NCBI GenBank assembly: GCA_934454115.1
Contig: CAKSFQ010000044.1
Coordinates: 1-6,158 of the forward strand
Length of the DNA stretch: 6,158 nt
DNA from: an uncultured Clostridia bacterium
GTDB taxonomy: Bacteria > Bacillota > Clostridia > Monoglobales > Monoglobaceae
Direction of reading: 5' to 3'
Shown here: piece by piece, positions 1-5,361 of the stretch
Layout: every line of letters starts with the position of its first letter
How positions within the stretch are numbered: position 1 is the first letter of the stretch
The notes under the pieces: model-generated
The model's input: the letters and a program-made list of their open reading frames with translations, nothing else
What the model was told of the DNA's origin: nothing
Databases searched by the model: none
Made by a program: the position numbers and the translations under genes

Positions 1-2931
1 TATGCCGGTTATGTGTATATAAAAACAAAAAATCTGTGTTCCGAAGGAGTAAAGAAGAATTATTTGGATTCGCTTGAAATTATGGGGACGCAGCAGCCCG
101 GACCAAACAGCTCGGTTGAGGAGCTGACACAGGCGATAACGGTGCCTGACGGCGTGAACTACAGCATATTCCAGCTTAAGTGGATGGTATTTGACCCCGT
201 AAAAAAAACCTATGTGGATGCAATGAATTTCAAAAACACAACCAGATGCGCGCTGACGATTCTGTTTAATTTTGAGAAAGACTTCGGCATGAGTCAGAAT
301 ACACAGATACTGCTGTCGGACGGATCTCTGCCGGCCAAGATAACAAAAAACACCGTAGGAGTGAATTGGCCGAAGGTTACGCTGGAATACAAAATCAAAA
401 GCCCGAATCCATACACGGTGACGCTTGACGCAAACGGCGGCAGCTTTGTCGGAGCCTCCGGCAGCGCGACGCTTGATATGACGACGCAGATTGACGGAAC
501 GATTACGAGTTTATTTTATGATCACACCGTTATCAACAGAGAAGGGTATTATCTTGAAGGCTGGTATACCGATCCCGAAGGCGGCGAATCGGTTGACAGC
601 AGCAGGGTATACAATAAAAATACGAGAATCTACGCGCAATGGAAGCCGATCATAAAAGAGCTGCGGCTTTACAATGTCGAGCCAATGCCGGGCAGAAAAC
701 CCATTTTTTATCCTCTCGGAACATCGGACTATACCGTAAGGCAGATTTATGAAGACGATGACGGGGATATGATTTCGGACAGCGCGGCACAAAATGCGCT
801 GATTGAGAAAGAAGCCGAATACAACTTATTGAATGAATATATCGAGAATACCGTATACGAATACGGCGCCTATGCAAAAGCCACGGGTGATGCATGGTTT
901 ACGGCAGAAACAAAGCTGTATATAAACGATGTCCCTGCGGAGAATCATCTTTCCAAGCCCTCCAAGGACATACATGTGTACCGCGATTATACTTGTGCGG
1001 AGGCTTCGGGGTTTAAGGTATATTGCCAAAAGCCCATCGAAATTCCGGCAGGTGTTTCGGGATCGCCCATTAACATTGACCTGAATAATTACATAAGCGG
1101 TGCCGGCAGTTATACGGTGACGGGCAATGCGGAATTTGCAGCTTACGGGCTTTTAATCAAAGACAATCGTTATATCGCCGGCGTTTACCCGTCCACGGCA
1201 ACGGAGGAAAAAAGCTTTACGCTGACGGTGACATCGGACAGCGAGAGCATGGATCTGCCTGTGCGCATCGGGCGAACGGAAACAGCGTCCTTTATCGAAA
1301 GTCTTACGGATAAGGTCGTCGCGGAATGCAATGAAAGCACAGCGTTTTACATTAAGGTATGCGCGCCGGAGGGGGCAACGGTTACCTATGATTGGCAGAT
1401 TAAATCCGATTCGACGTATATCAGCATAAAACAGCTTGTTGATTATGGGGTAGGCATCGGCATGTTTGCCGGTTATGAGACGCCGGCATTTGTTGTGACA
1501 AACAGGACACCGGGAAGCGAAACATACAGATGCGTTGTAAAGGTAAACGGCGAGGAAGTTAAAAAAGGTGTAAACGACAACCTTGTCAGTCACTCCGTAA
1601 GACATAAATTTGATTCGTGTGCCCAAAAGGACAGTACAAACCACAGCCGTATATGCAGCCGCTGCAGCTATGAGGATGCGGACGGAAATATCGTGACCTA
1701 CAAGGAGAATGAAAAGCACAGCTACAAATACGAGCTTTTAAGAGAAGCAACCGACACCGAAGAAGGGCTATATCGTAAAACCTGCGCCAAGTGCGGATAT
1801 CAGCCGTCTGCTGTCAATTCGTTTACAAAAAGCGATATGCAGGAAACCGCGTTTCTTTTTCTGTTTGATAAAGCGGAGGCCGGCAGCCAGCCGTATAAAT
1901 CCATACGGATGAAAACGTACAATCAAGTAGTTCTGCCAAAAGTTCACCCGATAAAAAGCGGATACAGCTTTTTGGGATGGACGGTTGAAAAAGGCGGCAA
2001 AACGGTGGATTATTTGTCGGGAGATAAGGTTTTTGTGCCTACGGGACTTTCGCTTTATGCGGTATTTGCCGAACCCATAATAACGGTGGAGGGCGAAGAC
2101 GCCATACAGGGTGATGCCGAGACACTGTTTGGCGGTACGGTCAGCTTTACGCCGGAAACGGCAATGTCTCCCGCAAAGCTGACGCTGAACAATGCGCATA
2201 TCGGGACGCATCCGATTTACGCCACGGCGGAATCTGTCGGAATTTATGCAAACGGCGACCTTGATATAGAGCTTACGGGCGACAGTATCATCGAAGCGGA
2301 TGTCACCGATGCGGTGGGTATTCTCTGCGGAGGTACGGTTTCTGTTTACGGCAGCGGAACGCTCACAATCAAGGGCGCGGGCAAGACAACGTACGACAAG
2401 GGCATAAAAGCGGCGAAAATTGAAAACCTTGCTGAAAGACTGAATATAAGGGACTGCAAAACTGCGTTTGACGGTAAAACGATGCTTGCCTACGGCATAA
2501 CGGAAATCTATTGGGGAAATTACAGCGGCACAAGCTTTAAGGCATTTACACAGACATTTACGCAAAGCGAGTATTCTCCCATGAAAGTCGTAGGAGCAAA
2601 AAGCAGCACCGCCTTGTCGACTATCATGTCCGACACCGATGCAACGGACGCGTGGTATGCGCTGATTGCGCCGAAGGTCGCAGCCTTTATCAGCTGCAAC
2701 GAAGACCTTAATACCGTAATCGGCTTTGCGCCGAACAGCAGTGCGAGGATTTACAGTGTGAAGTATAACGCGAACGGAATATTAGTCGATCATCGGGTAG
2801 AATATGTTAACCAGGAGAATTACTATTTGTATGGAAACTCCGGTGACGGATACATTTACAAGCTTATGCTCTTGGATCACGAAGACGGCGATGTGAAGCC
2901 GCTGTGCGAGGCTGTAACGGTAGAAAGATAA
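1..2931 (+). CDS. Large mosaic surface/secreted protein with InlB-type repeats (5'-truncated)
   Basis: The reading frame is open from base 1 and ends at TAA 2929-2931. The start, signal peptide and any N-terminal anchor lie upstream, and 976 residues are visible (numbered from base 1). In order: an unassigned N-terminal stretch (1-137); an InlB/Listeria-Bacteroides-type repeat (138-216, with LDANGG, GWYTDPEGG and YAQW); an unassigned stretch; a putative-Ig/cadherin-like module (about 347-424); an Ig-like module (about 429-530) with C454, W465 and the YRC around C511 in classic Ig spacing; a segment with two CxxC pairs (C552/C555 and C595/C598); a second, degenerate InlB-type repeat (615-692); a beta-helix-like stretch resembling clostridial carbohydrate-binding (Cthe_2159-like) domains (about 693-845); and a C-terminal module ending in KPLCEAVTVER. 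No LPXTG, hydrophobic tail or C-terminal SLH domain is present, so it is either secreted or anchored from the missing N-terminus. A role in adhesion or polysaccharide binding is inferred from the domain style only. Confidence 0.85.
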   Translation, partial: YAGYVYIKTKNLCSEGVKKNYLDSLEIMGTQQPGPNSSVEELTQAITVPDGVNYSIFQLKWMVFDPVKKTYVDAMNFKNTTRCALTILFNFEKDFGMSQNTQILLSDGSLPAKITKNTVGVNWPKVTLEYKIKSPNPYTVTLDANGGSFVGASGSATLDMTTQIDGTITSLFYDHTVINREGYYLEGWYTDPEGGESVDSSRVYNKNTRIYAQWKPIIKELRLYNVEPMPGRKPIFYPLGTSDYTVRQIYEDDDGDMISDSAAQNALIEKEAEYNLLNEYIENTVYEYGAYAKATGDAWFTAETKLYINDVPAENHLSKPSKDIHVYRDYTCAEASGFKVYCQKPIEIPAGVSGSPINIDLNNYISGAGSYTVTGNAEFAAYGLLIKDNRYIAGVYPSTATEEKSFTLTVTSDSESMDLPVRIGRTETASFIESLTDKVVAECNESTAFYIKVCAPEGATVTYDWQIKSDSTYISIKQLVDYGVGIGMFAGYETPAFVVTNRTPGSETYRCVVKVNGEEVKKGVNDNLVSHSVRHKFDSCAQKDSTNHSRICSRCSYEDADGNIVTYKENEKHSYKYELLREATDTEEGLYRKTCAKCGYQPSAVNSFTKSDMQETAFLFLFDKAEAGSQPYKSIRMKTYNQVVLPKVHPIKSGYSFLGWTVEKGGKTVDYLSGDKVFVPTGLSLYAVFAEPIITVEGEDAIQGDAETLFGGTVSFTPETAMSPAKLTLNNAHIGTHPIYATAESVGIYANGDLDIELTGDSIIEADVTDAVGILCGGTVSVYGSGTLTIKGAGKTTYDKGIKAAKIENLAERLNIRDCKTAFDGKTMLAYGITEIYWGNYSGTSFKAFTQTFTQSEYSPMKVVGAKSSTALSTIMSDTDATDAWYALIAPKVAAFISCNEDLNTVIGFAPNSSARIYSVKYNANGILVDHRVEYVNQENYYLYGNSGDGYIYKLMLLDHEDGDVKPLCEAVTVER
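412..648 (+). repeat. InlB B-repeat (Listeria-Bacteroides / Flg_new-type) domain, copy 1
   Basis: This part of the surface protein encodes about 79 residues with the family's hallmarks in order: a beta strand ending in LDANGG, a central hydrophobic stretch, the GYYLEGWYTDPEGG turn, and a closing strand with IYAQW. Family knowledge: these small beta-grasp-like modules act as spacers or stalks in secreted proteins of Firmicutes and Bacteroidetes. The copy is well preserved. Confidence 0.8.
1618..1800 (+). other. Paired-CxxC segment inside the surface protein (possible metal-binding or disulfide module)
   Basis: The encoded segment carries C540, H550, C552/C555 (in ICSRC), H573 and C595/C598 (in TCAKCGY). 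The pattern of a His, a CxxC, then a stretch containing EATDTEEGLYRKTCAKCGY resembles the 'ATCTEEGVxxYTCxxCG' repeats common in clostridial extracellular proteins. Whether the cysteines bind metal or form disulfides cannot be told from sequence. The surrounding protein is extracellular by domain content, so a cytosolic zinc-finger role is unlikely. Confidence 0.5.
1843..2076 (+). repeat. Degenerate InlB B-repeat-like domain, copy 2
   Basis: This segment shows the same plan as the copy at 412-648: an initial strand, then GYSFLGWTVEKGGK, then a closing LSLYAVFAEP in place of the usual YAQW. The first strand is divergent (FLFLFDKAEAGS instead of a DANGG motif). It is assigned by the shared G-F/Y-x-x-x-GW and closing Y-A-x-W/F pattern. 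Confidence 0.6.
2077..2520 (+). other. Beta-helix-like carbohydrate-binding-type region of the surface protein
   Basis: The encoded stretch repeats short alternating-strand units such as AKLTLNNAHI, VGIYANGDLDIELTGDSII, VGILCGGTVSVYGSGTLTI and KGIKAAKIENLAERLNI. This ladder (GIYA-GDL-IELTG ... GI-CGGTVSV-GSGTLTI) is typical of the right-handed beta-helix domains annotated as carbohydrate-binding in clostridial proteins. It is recognised by pattern only; a ligand cannot be inferred. Confidence 0.5.
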
Positions 2932-2994
2932 TACTTTGTCATATCCATTTTAAAAATGTGGATATAAATAAAAATTTTTTTAAGGAGGTTCATT
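2932..2994. other. Intergenic gap with weak inverted repeat and T tract
   Basis: This AT-rich gap separates the surface protein gene from the small membrane protein gene. An inverted repeat, ATATCCA (2941-2947) and TGGATAT (2959-2965), could form a 7-bp stem with an 11-base loop. A run of seven T occurs at 2975-2981 but starts 9 bases after the stem, so this is at best a poor intrinsic terminator. A TATAAA at 2963-2968 and a TTGTCA at 2936-2941 look promoter-like but are 21 bases apart, too wide for a standard sigma-A promoter. Whether transcription stops or starts here is unresolved. Confidence 0.3.
2982..2989 (+). promoter_or_regulatory. Shine-Dalgarno for the small membrane protein
   Basis: AAGGAGGT lies 5 bases before the ATG at 2995. 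It is a near-perfect anti-16S match and fixes that start. It also rules against the overlapping frame that begins at 2904. Confidence 0.85.
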
Positions 2995-3390
2995 ATGAAA
3001 GGAAGGAAGTTTTTGAAGGTCACGGGGATTCTGATGATTATCGGCGCAGCGTTCGGTATTATCGGAGGAATTATTGCAATGATCGGAGTGGGAGCTTTGG
3101 CAGCGGTTCTTGAAACAAGCGCCGTTGGTCTTATGCTTGCGAGCGTGCTGGTTTTGGCAAGTGCAGTGTTTCAGTTGATTGCCGGAATTATGGGCGTGAA
3201 AAACTGCGATAAACCCGAAAAGGCACAAGCCTGCCTGGTTATGGGTATCATTGTGGCAATCTTAAGCGTAGCCGGAAACGTTACCTCAAACGTACTTGGC
3301 AGCGATTTCAACGTCTTTAACTACGCCACCGGCTTGGTTATTCCGGTTCTGTACATAATTGGTGCAGCCAAGAATAAAGAGACGGCATAA
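2995..3390 (+). CDS. Small four-helix membrane protein of unknown function
   Basis: This 131-residue hydrophobic protein has four predicted membrane segments by eye: about 9-38 (GILMIIGAAFGIIGG core, glycine-rich), 43-67, 79-98 and 108-125. There is a short basic N-terminus (MKGRKFLK) and a basic KNK tail. The loop between helices 2 and 3 (KNCDKPEKAQ) is polar and probably cytosolic. Helix 1 has GxxxG-type spacing that could favour helix packing. No catalytic motif or signal peptidase site is evident. Small tetraspan proteins of this look are common in Clostridia, and a distant relation to DUF4064-type proteins is possible but unproven. It follows a surface protein gene by 63 bases and precedes the zinc-ribbon gene by 72 bases on the same strand, so it may share the membrane-stress transcription unit. 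No function is assigned. Confidence 0.85.
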   Translation: MKGRKFLKVTGILMIIGAAFGIIGGIIAMIGVGALAAVLETSAVGLMLASVLVLASAVFQLIAGIMGVKNCDKPEKAQACLVMGIIVAILSVAGNVTSNVLGSDFNVFNYATGLVIPVLYIIGAAKNKETA

Positions 3391-3394
3391 GTAA

Positions 3395-3408
3395 AATATC
3401 CGGATATT
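3395..3408. repeat. Perfect 14-base palindrome in the intergenic region
   Basis: AATATCCGGATATT is a perfect self-complementary palindrome 4 bases after the stop codon at 3390 and directly next to the GC-rich hairpin. It contains the same ATATCC / GGATAT half-sites as the interrupted repeat at 2941-2965. It could be a protein-binding dyad or part of a longer mRNA structure; neither is shown. Confidence 0.45.
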
Positions 3409-3435
3409 CCCGCCGCCCGGTTTTCGGCGGCGGGA
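3408..3435 (+). promoter_or_regulatory. GC-rich stem-loop between membrane protein and zinc-ribbon genes
   Basis: TCCCGCCGCC (3408-3417) pairs perfectly with GGCGGCGGGA (3426-3435), giving a 10-bp, nearly all-GC stem with an 8-base loop containing TTTT. No T tract follows (the next bases are GCGGCCGGGC), so it is not a standard intrinsic terminator. It ends 11 bases before the Shine-Dalgarno sequence of the downstream gene. GCCCGG (3415-3420) is also complementary to CCGGGC (3440-3445), so a mutually exclusive, weaker fold is possible. Candidate roles are mRNA stabilisation or processing, partial termination, or translation control. Confidence 0.5.
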
Positions 3436-3462
3436 GCGGCCGGGCAAAGAGGAAGTGAAACA

Positions 3463-4542
3463 ATGGATGTGGTACAAAGCTATAAGTGTCCTTGCTGTGG
3501 CGCTTCGCTGATTTTTCAGAATGAATCGCTGCACTGTGATTCTTGCGGAAATGATTTTGAACTTGACGCGATGCGGCAAATTGATGATGCCGGAGCGCAA
3601 ATGCAGGGCGAGTCAAAATATGACTGGGAGCATTACGAACCGAGAAACTATGAAGCAGACGGAGAGATTGAACTCGCAAGCTATACCTGCCCCTCCTGCG
3701 GGGCGGAGATAACCGGTGACGATACGATGGGATCAACCGTCTGTCCTTACTGCGGCGATGCGGCGGTGATCAAGGGACAGTTTGAGGGAACGCTCCGCCC
3801 CGATTATATTATTCCGTTTAAAACAGAAAAAAAGGCGGCAATGGAGGCATTTGAGGCAGATTTTAAAAATGCGCCGTTTCTGCCGGACGAATTTAAGGTT
3901 AAGAAGAAAATAGAAGAAATGACAGGTGTTTACGTACCATTCTGGATGTTCGATTGCGATTGCAGCGCGGCGATAACTTACGGGGCACAAAGAACCACAA
4001 GCTGGAGTGATTCTAATTACAATTATACCAAAACAGATTATTACCGACTTTTCAGAAGCGGCAGTGTGGGCTTTGCCAACATTCCGGTTGACGGTTCAAA
4101 AAAAGCGGATGACGCGTATATGGAGGCAGTAGAACCGTTTCACTATGAGGATGCCGTAGAGTTTAACGGTGCATATCTTTCGGGGTACATGGCGGATAAA
4201 TATGATGTTTCGGCAGAGGAAAGCATAGAACGTGCAAATGAGCGCGTGAAAAACTCCACGGTTTCCGTATTCCGGGAAACGACGGACGGTTATGCGGCGG
4301 TGATGCCCGAAAGTACAAAAATCAGCTTTTCCGGCGGCAAAATACGATATTCGCTGCTTCCGGTGTGGATGCTTAACATCAAATATATGAATAATCTTTA
4401 TCGGTTTGCCATCAACGGACAGACGAGTAAGGTTGTGGGCGAGTACCCGATTGACAGCAGAAAAAAATGGCGGTATTTTGCGAAAATTGCGGGGCTTTCT
4501 TATGCTGCGGCTGCAGCCATAGCATATTTTCTGCTGCGTTAA
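3463..4542 (+). CDS. Double zinc-ribbon (TFIIB-type) membrane-anchored protein, YdjG-like
   Basis: This 359-residue protein opens with two zinc ribbons. The first uses C9/C12 and C25/C28 (CPCCG, CDSCG) and the second C76/C79 and C94/C97 (CPSCG, CPYCG), all intact. A conserved core follows, beginning with PDYIIPFKTEKKAAMEAF near residue 109 and the TGVYVPFWMFDCDC stretch that marks the family. The last 20 or so residues (IAGLSYAAAAAIAYFLL) form one hydrophobic segment, so the protein is probably tail-anchored with its ribbons in the cytosol. Databases often call such proteins 'TFIIB-type zinc ribbon-containing' or 'PriA-like', but no helicase motifs are present. Length, ribbons and the adjacent TPM gene match B. 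subtilis YdjG, which works with YdjH, the SPFH protein YdjI and PspA at the membrane. The ATG at 3463 is preceded by AAGAGGAAG (3447-3455); a second in-frame ATG does not occur nearby. Orthology is inferred from architecture and gene order. Confidence 0.85.
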   Translation: MDVVQSYKCPCCGASLIFQNESLHCDSCGNDFELDAMRQIDDAGAQMQGESKYDWEHYEPRNYEADGEIELASYTCPSCGAEITGDDTMGSTVCPYCGDAAVIKGQFEGTLRPDYIIPFKTEKKAAMEAFEADFKNAPFLPDEFKVKKKIEEMTGVYVPFWMFDCDCSAAITYGAQRTTSWSDSNYNYTKTDYYRLFRSGSVGFANIPVDGSKKADDAYMEAVEPFHYEDAVEFNGAYLSGYMADKYDVSAEESIERANERVKNSTVSVFRETTDGYAAVMPESTKISFSGGKIRYSLLPVWMLNIKYMNNLYRFAINGQTSKVVGEYPIDSRKKWRYFAKIAGLSYAAAAAIAYFLLR

Positions 4543-4547
4543 GGGGG
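4541..4547 (+). promoter_or_regulatory. Shine-Dalgarno overlapping the upstream stop; decides the TPM gene start
   Basis: AAGGGGG overlaps the TAA stop of the zinc-ribbon gene (4540-4542) and lies 8 bases before the ATG at 4556. An in-frame GTG at 4547 would start inside this site, so the ATG is the better start and also gives a cleaner signal peptide (MKKAIITII). The overlap suggests translational coupling. Confidence 0.7.
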
Positions 4548-4555
4548 TGCACGTA

Positions 4556-5332
4556 ATGAAGAAAGCAATCATAACGATTATTGCTGTGCTCTGTATGGTA
4601 TCGGGAGTTATCGTATATGCGGATTTTGTAAATCCGCCGATAACGGATTCTGCCGGATATCTGACAAAAGAGCAGAACGAAGAATTATCGGCACAGCTTG
4701 ATAAAATCCGTGAAAAGTACCGATTTGACGTTGCGTTTGTTTCGGAGAAAAGTCTGTCCGCTTACGATGAACAAGCGGCGGCGGACGATATTTACGATTA
4801 TAACGGCTATGGATATGGCGAAAGCTATGACGGTATTCTGTTTTATATAGCGGATTCTGAAAGAAAATATCATTTTTCCACCTGTGGCAGCGGAGAGAAG
4901 ATATTTAACAAAAATGGTCTTGCGTATCTTGAAAAAAAGATAGTACCCTTTTTAAAAGAAGGCGATTATAGTACGGCGGTCAAAACCTATGCGGACTGTG
5001 CGGAAGAGCTTTTGGAGATGGCGGCGCAGGGAAAACCGTATAATAAGAGACAGCATAGTACGAAATACATTTTGTGCGTCATCGCCGGAGCGTTTCTTCT
5101 TCCCGTTTTTTTTGCATTTGCTATGATGCAGAAGAAGCTCGCCAAGATGAAAACGGCGGTGAAAGAGGATAACGCCGGAAACTATATGAAGCCGGGCAGC
5201 ATGAGACTTGATTTTTCAAGAGACATATTCTTATACAGCACGGTAACAAAAACGGAAAAACCAAAAGCGGACTCTGACAGTCATACTTCGTCTTCGGGCA
5301 GAAGTCATGGCGGACAGGGAGGAAGCTTTTAA
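4556..5332 (+). CDS. TPM-domain membrane protein, YdjH-like
   Basis: This 258-residue protein starts with a signal peptide (basic MKK, hydrophobic core, likely cleavage after VYA at residue 22). A TPM domain follows (about 24-155), with the family's opening FVNPPITDSAGYLT, an amphipathic helix, and the core GYGYGESYDGILFYIADSERKYHFSTCGSG at 84-113 (SYDG, then the R/K-Y-H-F-S-T-x-G strand). A membrane helix spans about 170-191. After it come a basic linker, a conserved cytosolic stretch (DFSRDIFLYSTVTKTEKP) and a Ser/Gly/His-rich tail ending RSHGGQGGSF, all typical of Firmicutes TPM proteins. Topology: TPM domain outside, tail inside. TPM domains have been called phosphatases, but no activity is safe to assign here; in B. 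subtilis the counterpart YdjH helps a YdjG-YdjI complex bring PspA to the membrane. It begins 13 bases after the zinc-ribbon gene. If the hydrophobic N-terminus is not cleaved, the protein would have two helices. Confidence 0.9.
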   Translation: MKKAIITIIAVLCMVSGVIVYADFVNPPITDSAGYLTKEQNEELSAQLDKIREKYRFDVAFVSEKSLSAYDEQAAADDIYDYNGYGYGESYDGILFYIADSERKYHFSTCGSGEKIFNKNGLAYLEKKIVPFLKEGDYSTAVKTYADCAEELLEMAAQGKPYNKRQHSTKYILCVIAGAFLLPVFFAFAMMQKKLAKMKTAVKEDNAGNYMKPGSMRLDFSRDIFLYSTVTKTEKPKADSDSHTSSSGRSHGGQGGSF

Positions 5333-5345
5333 AAATATAAATTTT

Positions 5346-5353
5346 AAAGGAGG
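5346..5353 (+). promoter_or_regulatory. Shine-Dalgarno for the DUF4428 gene
   Basis: AAAGGAGG, 8 bases before the ATG at 5362, is a strong ribosome binding site that supports this open-ended gene. The 29-base gap (5333-5361) is AT-rich and shows no terminator, so co-transcription with the TPM gene is likely. Confidence 0.85.
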
Positions 5354-5361
5354 AAAAAGTT

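Noticed and set aside
13..15. GTG at 13 as the start of the large surface protein
   Set aside because: The same frame is open back to base 1, there is no ribosome binding site before it, and no signal peptide follows. The gene clearly begins upstream of the window.
1153..1719. 188-codon open frame on the - strand inside the surface protein gene
   Set aside because: It lies opposite the Ig-like and CxxC modules, has no ribosome binding site context and no domain. It is a shadow.
1768..2565. 265-codon open frame on the - strand inside the surface protein gene
   Set aside because: Its translation is rich in Arg, Cys, His and Phe with no recognisable domain, while the + strand frame has clear protein modules. 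It is a codon-bias shadow.
2936..2968. Sigma-A-type promoter (TTGTCA and TATAAA) before the small membrane protein
   Set aside because: The spacing is 21 bases, outside the normal 16-18, and nothing in the sequence supports a different sigma factor. It is mentioned only as a weak possibility in the spacer entry.
2904..3113. 69-codon + strand frame overlapping the end of the surface protein and the start of the membrane protein
   Set aside because: It runs out of frame through both genes, and the strong AAGGAGGT at 2982-2989 serves the ATG at 2995 instead.
4547..4549. GTG at 4547 as an alternative start for the TPM gene
   Set aside because: It falls inside the AAGGGGG ribosome binding site. 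The ATG at 4556 has correct spacing and gives a standard MKK signal peptide.
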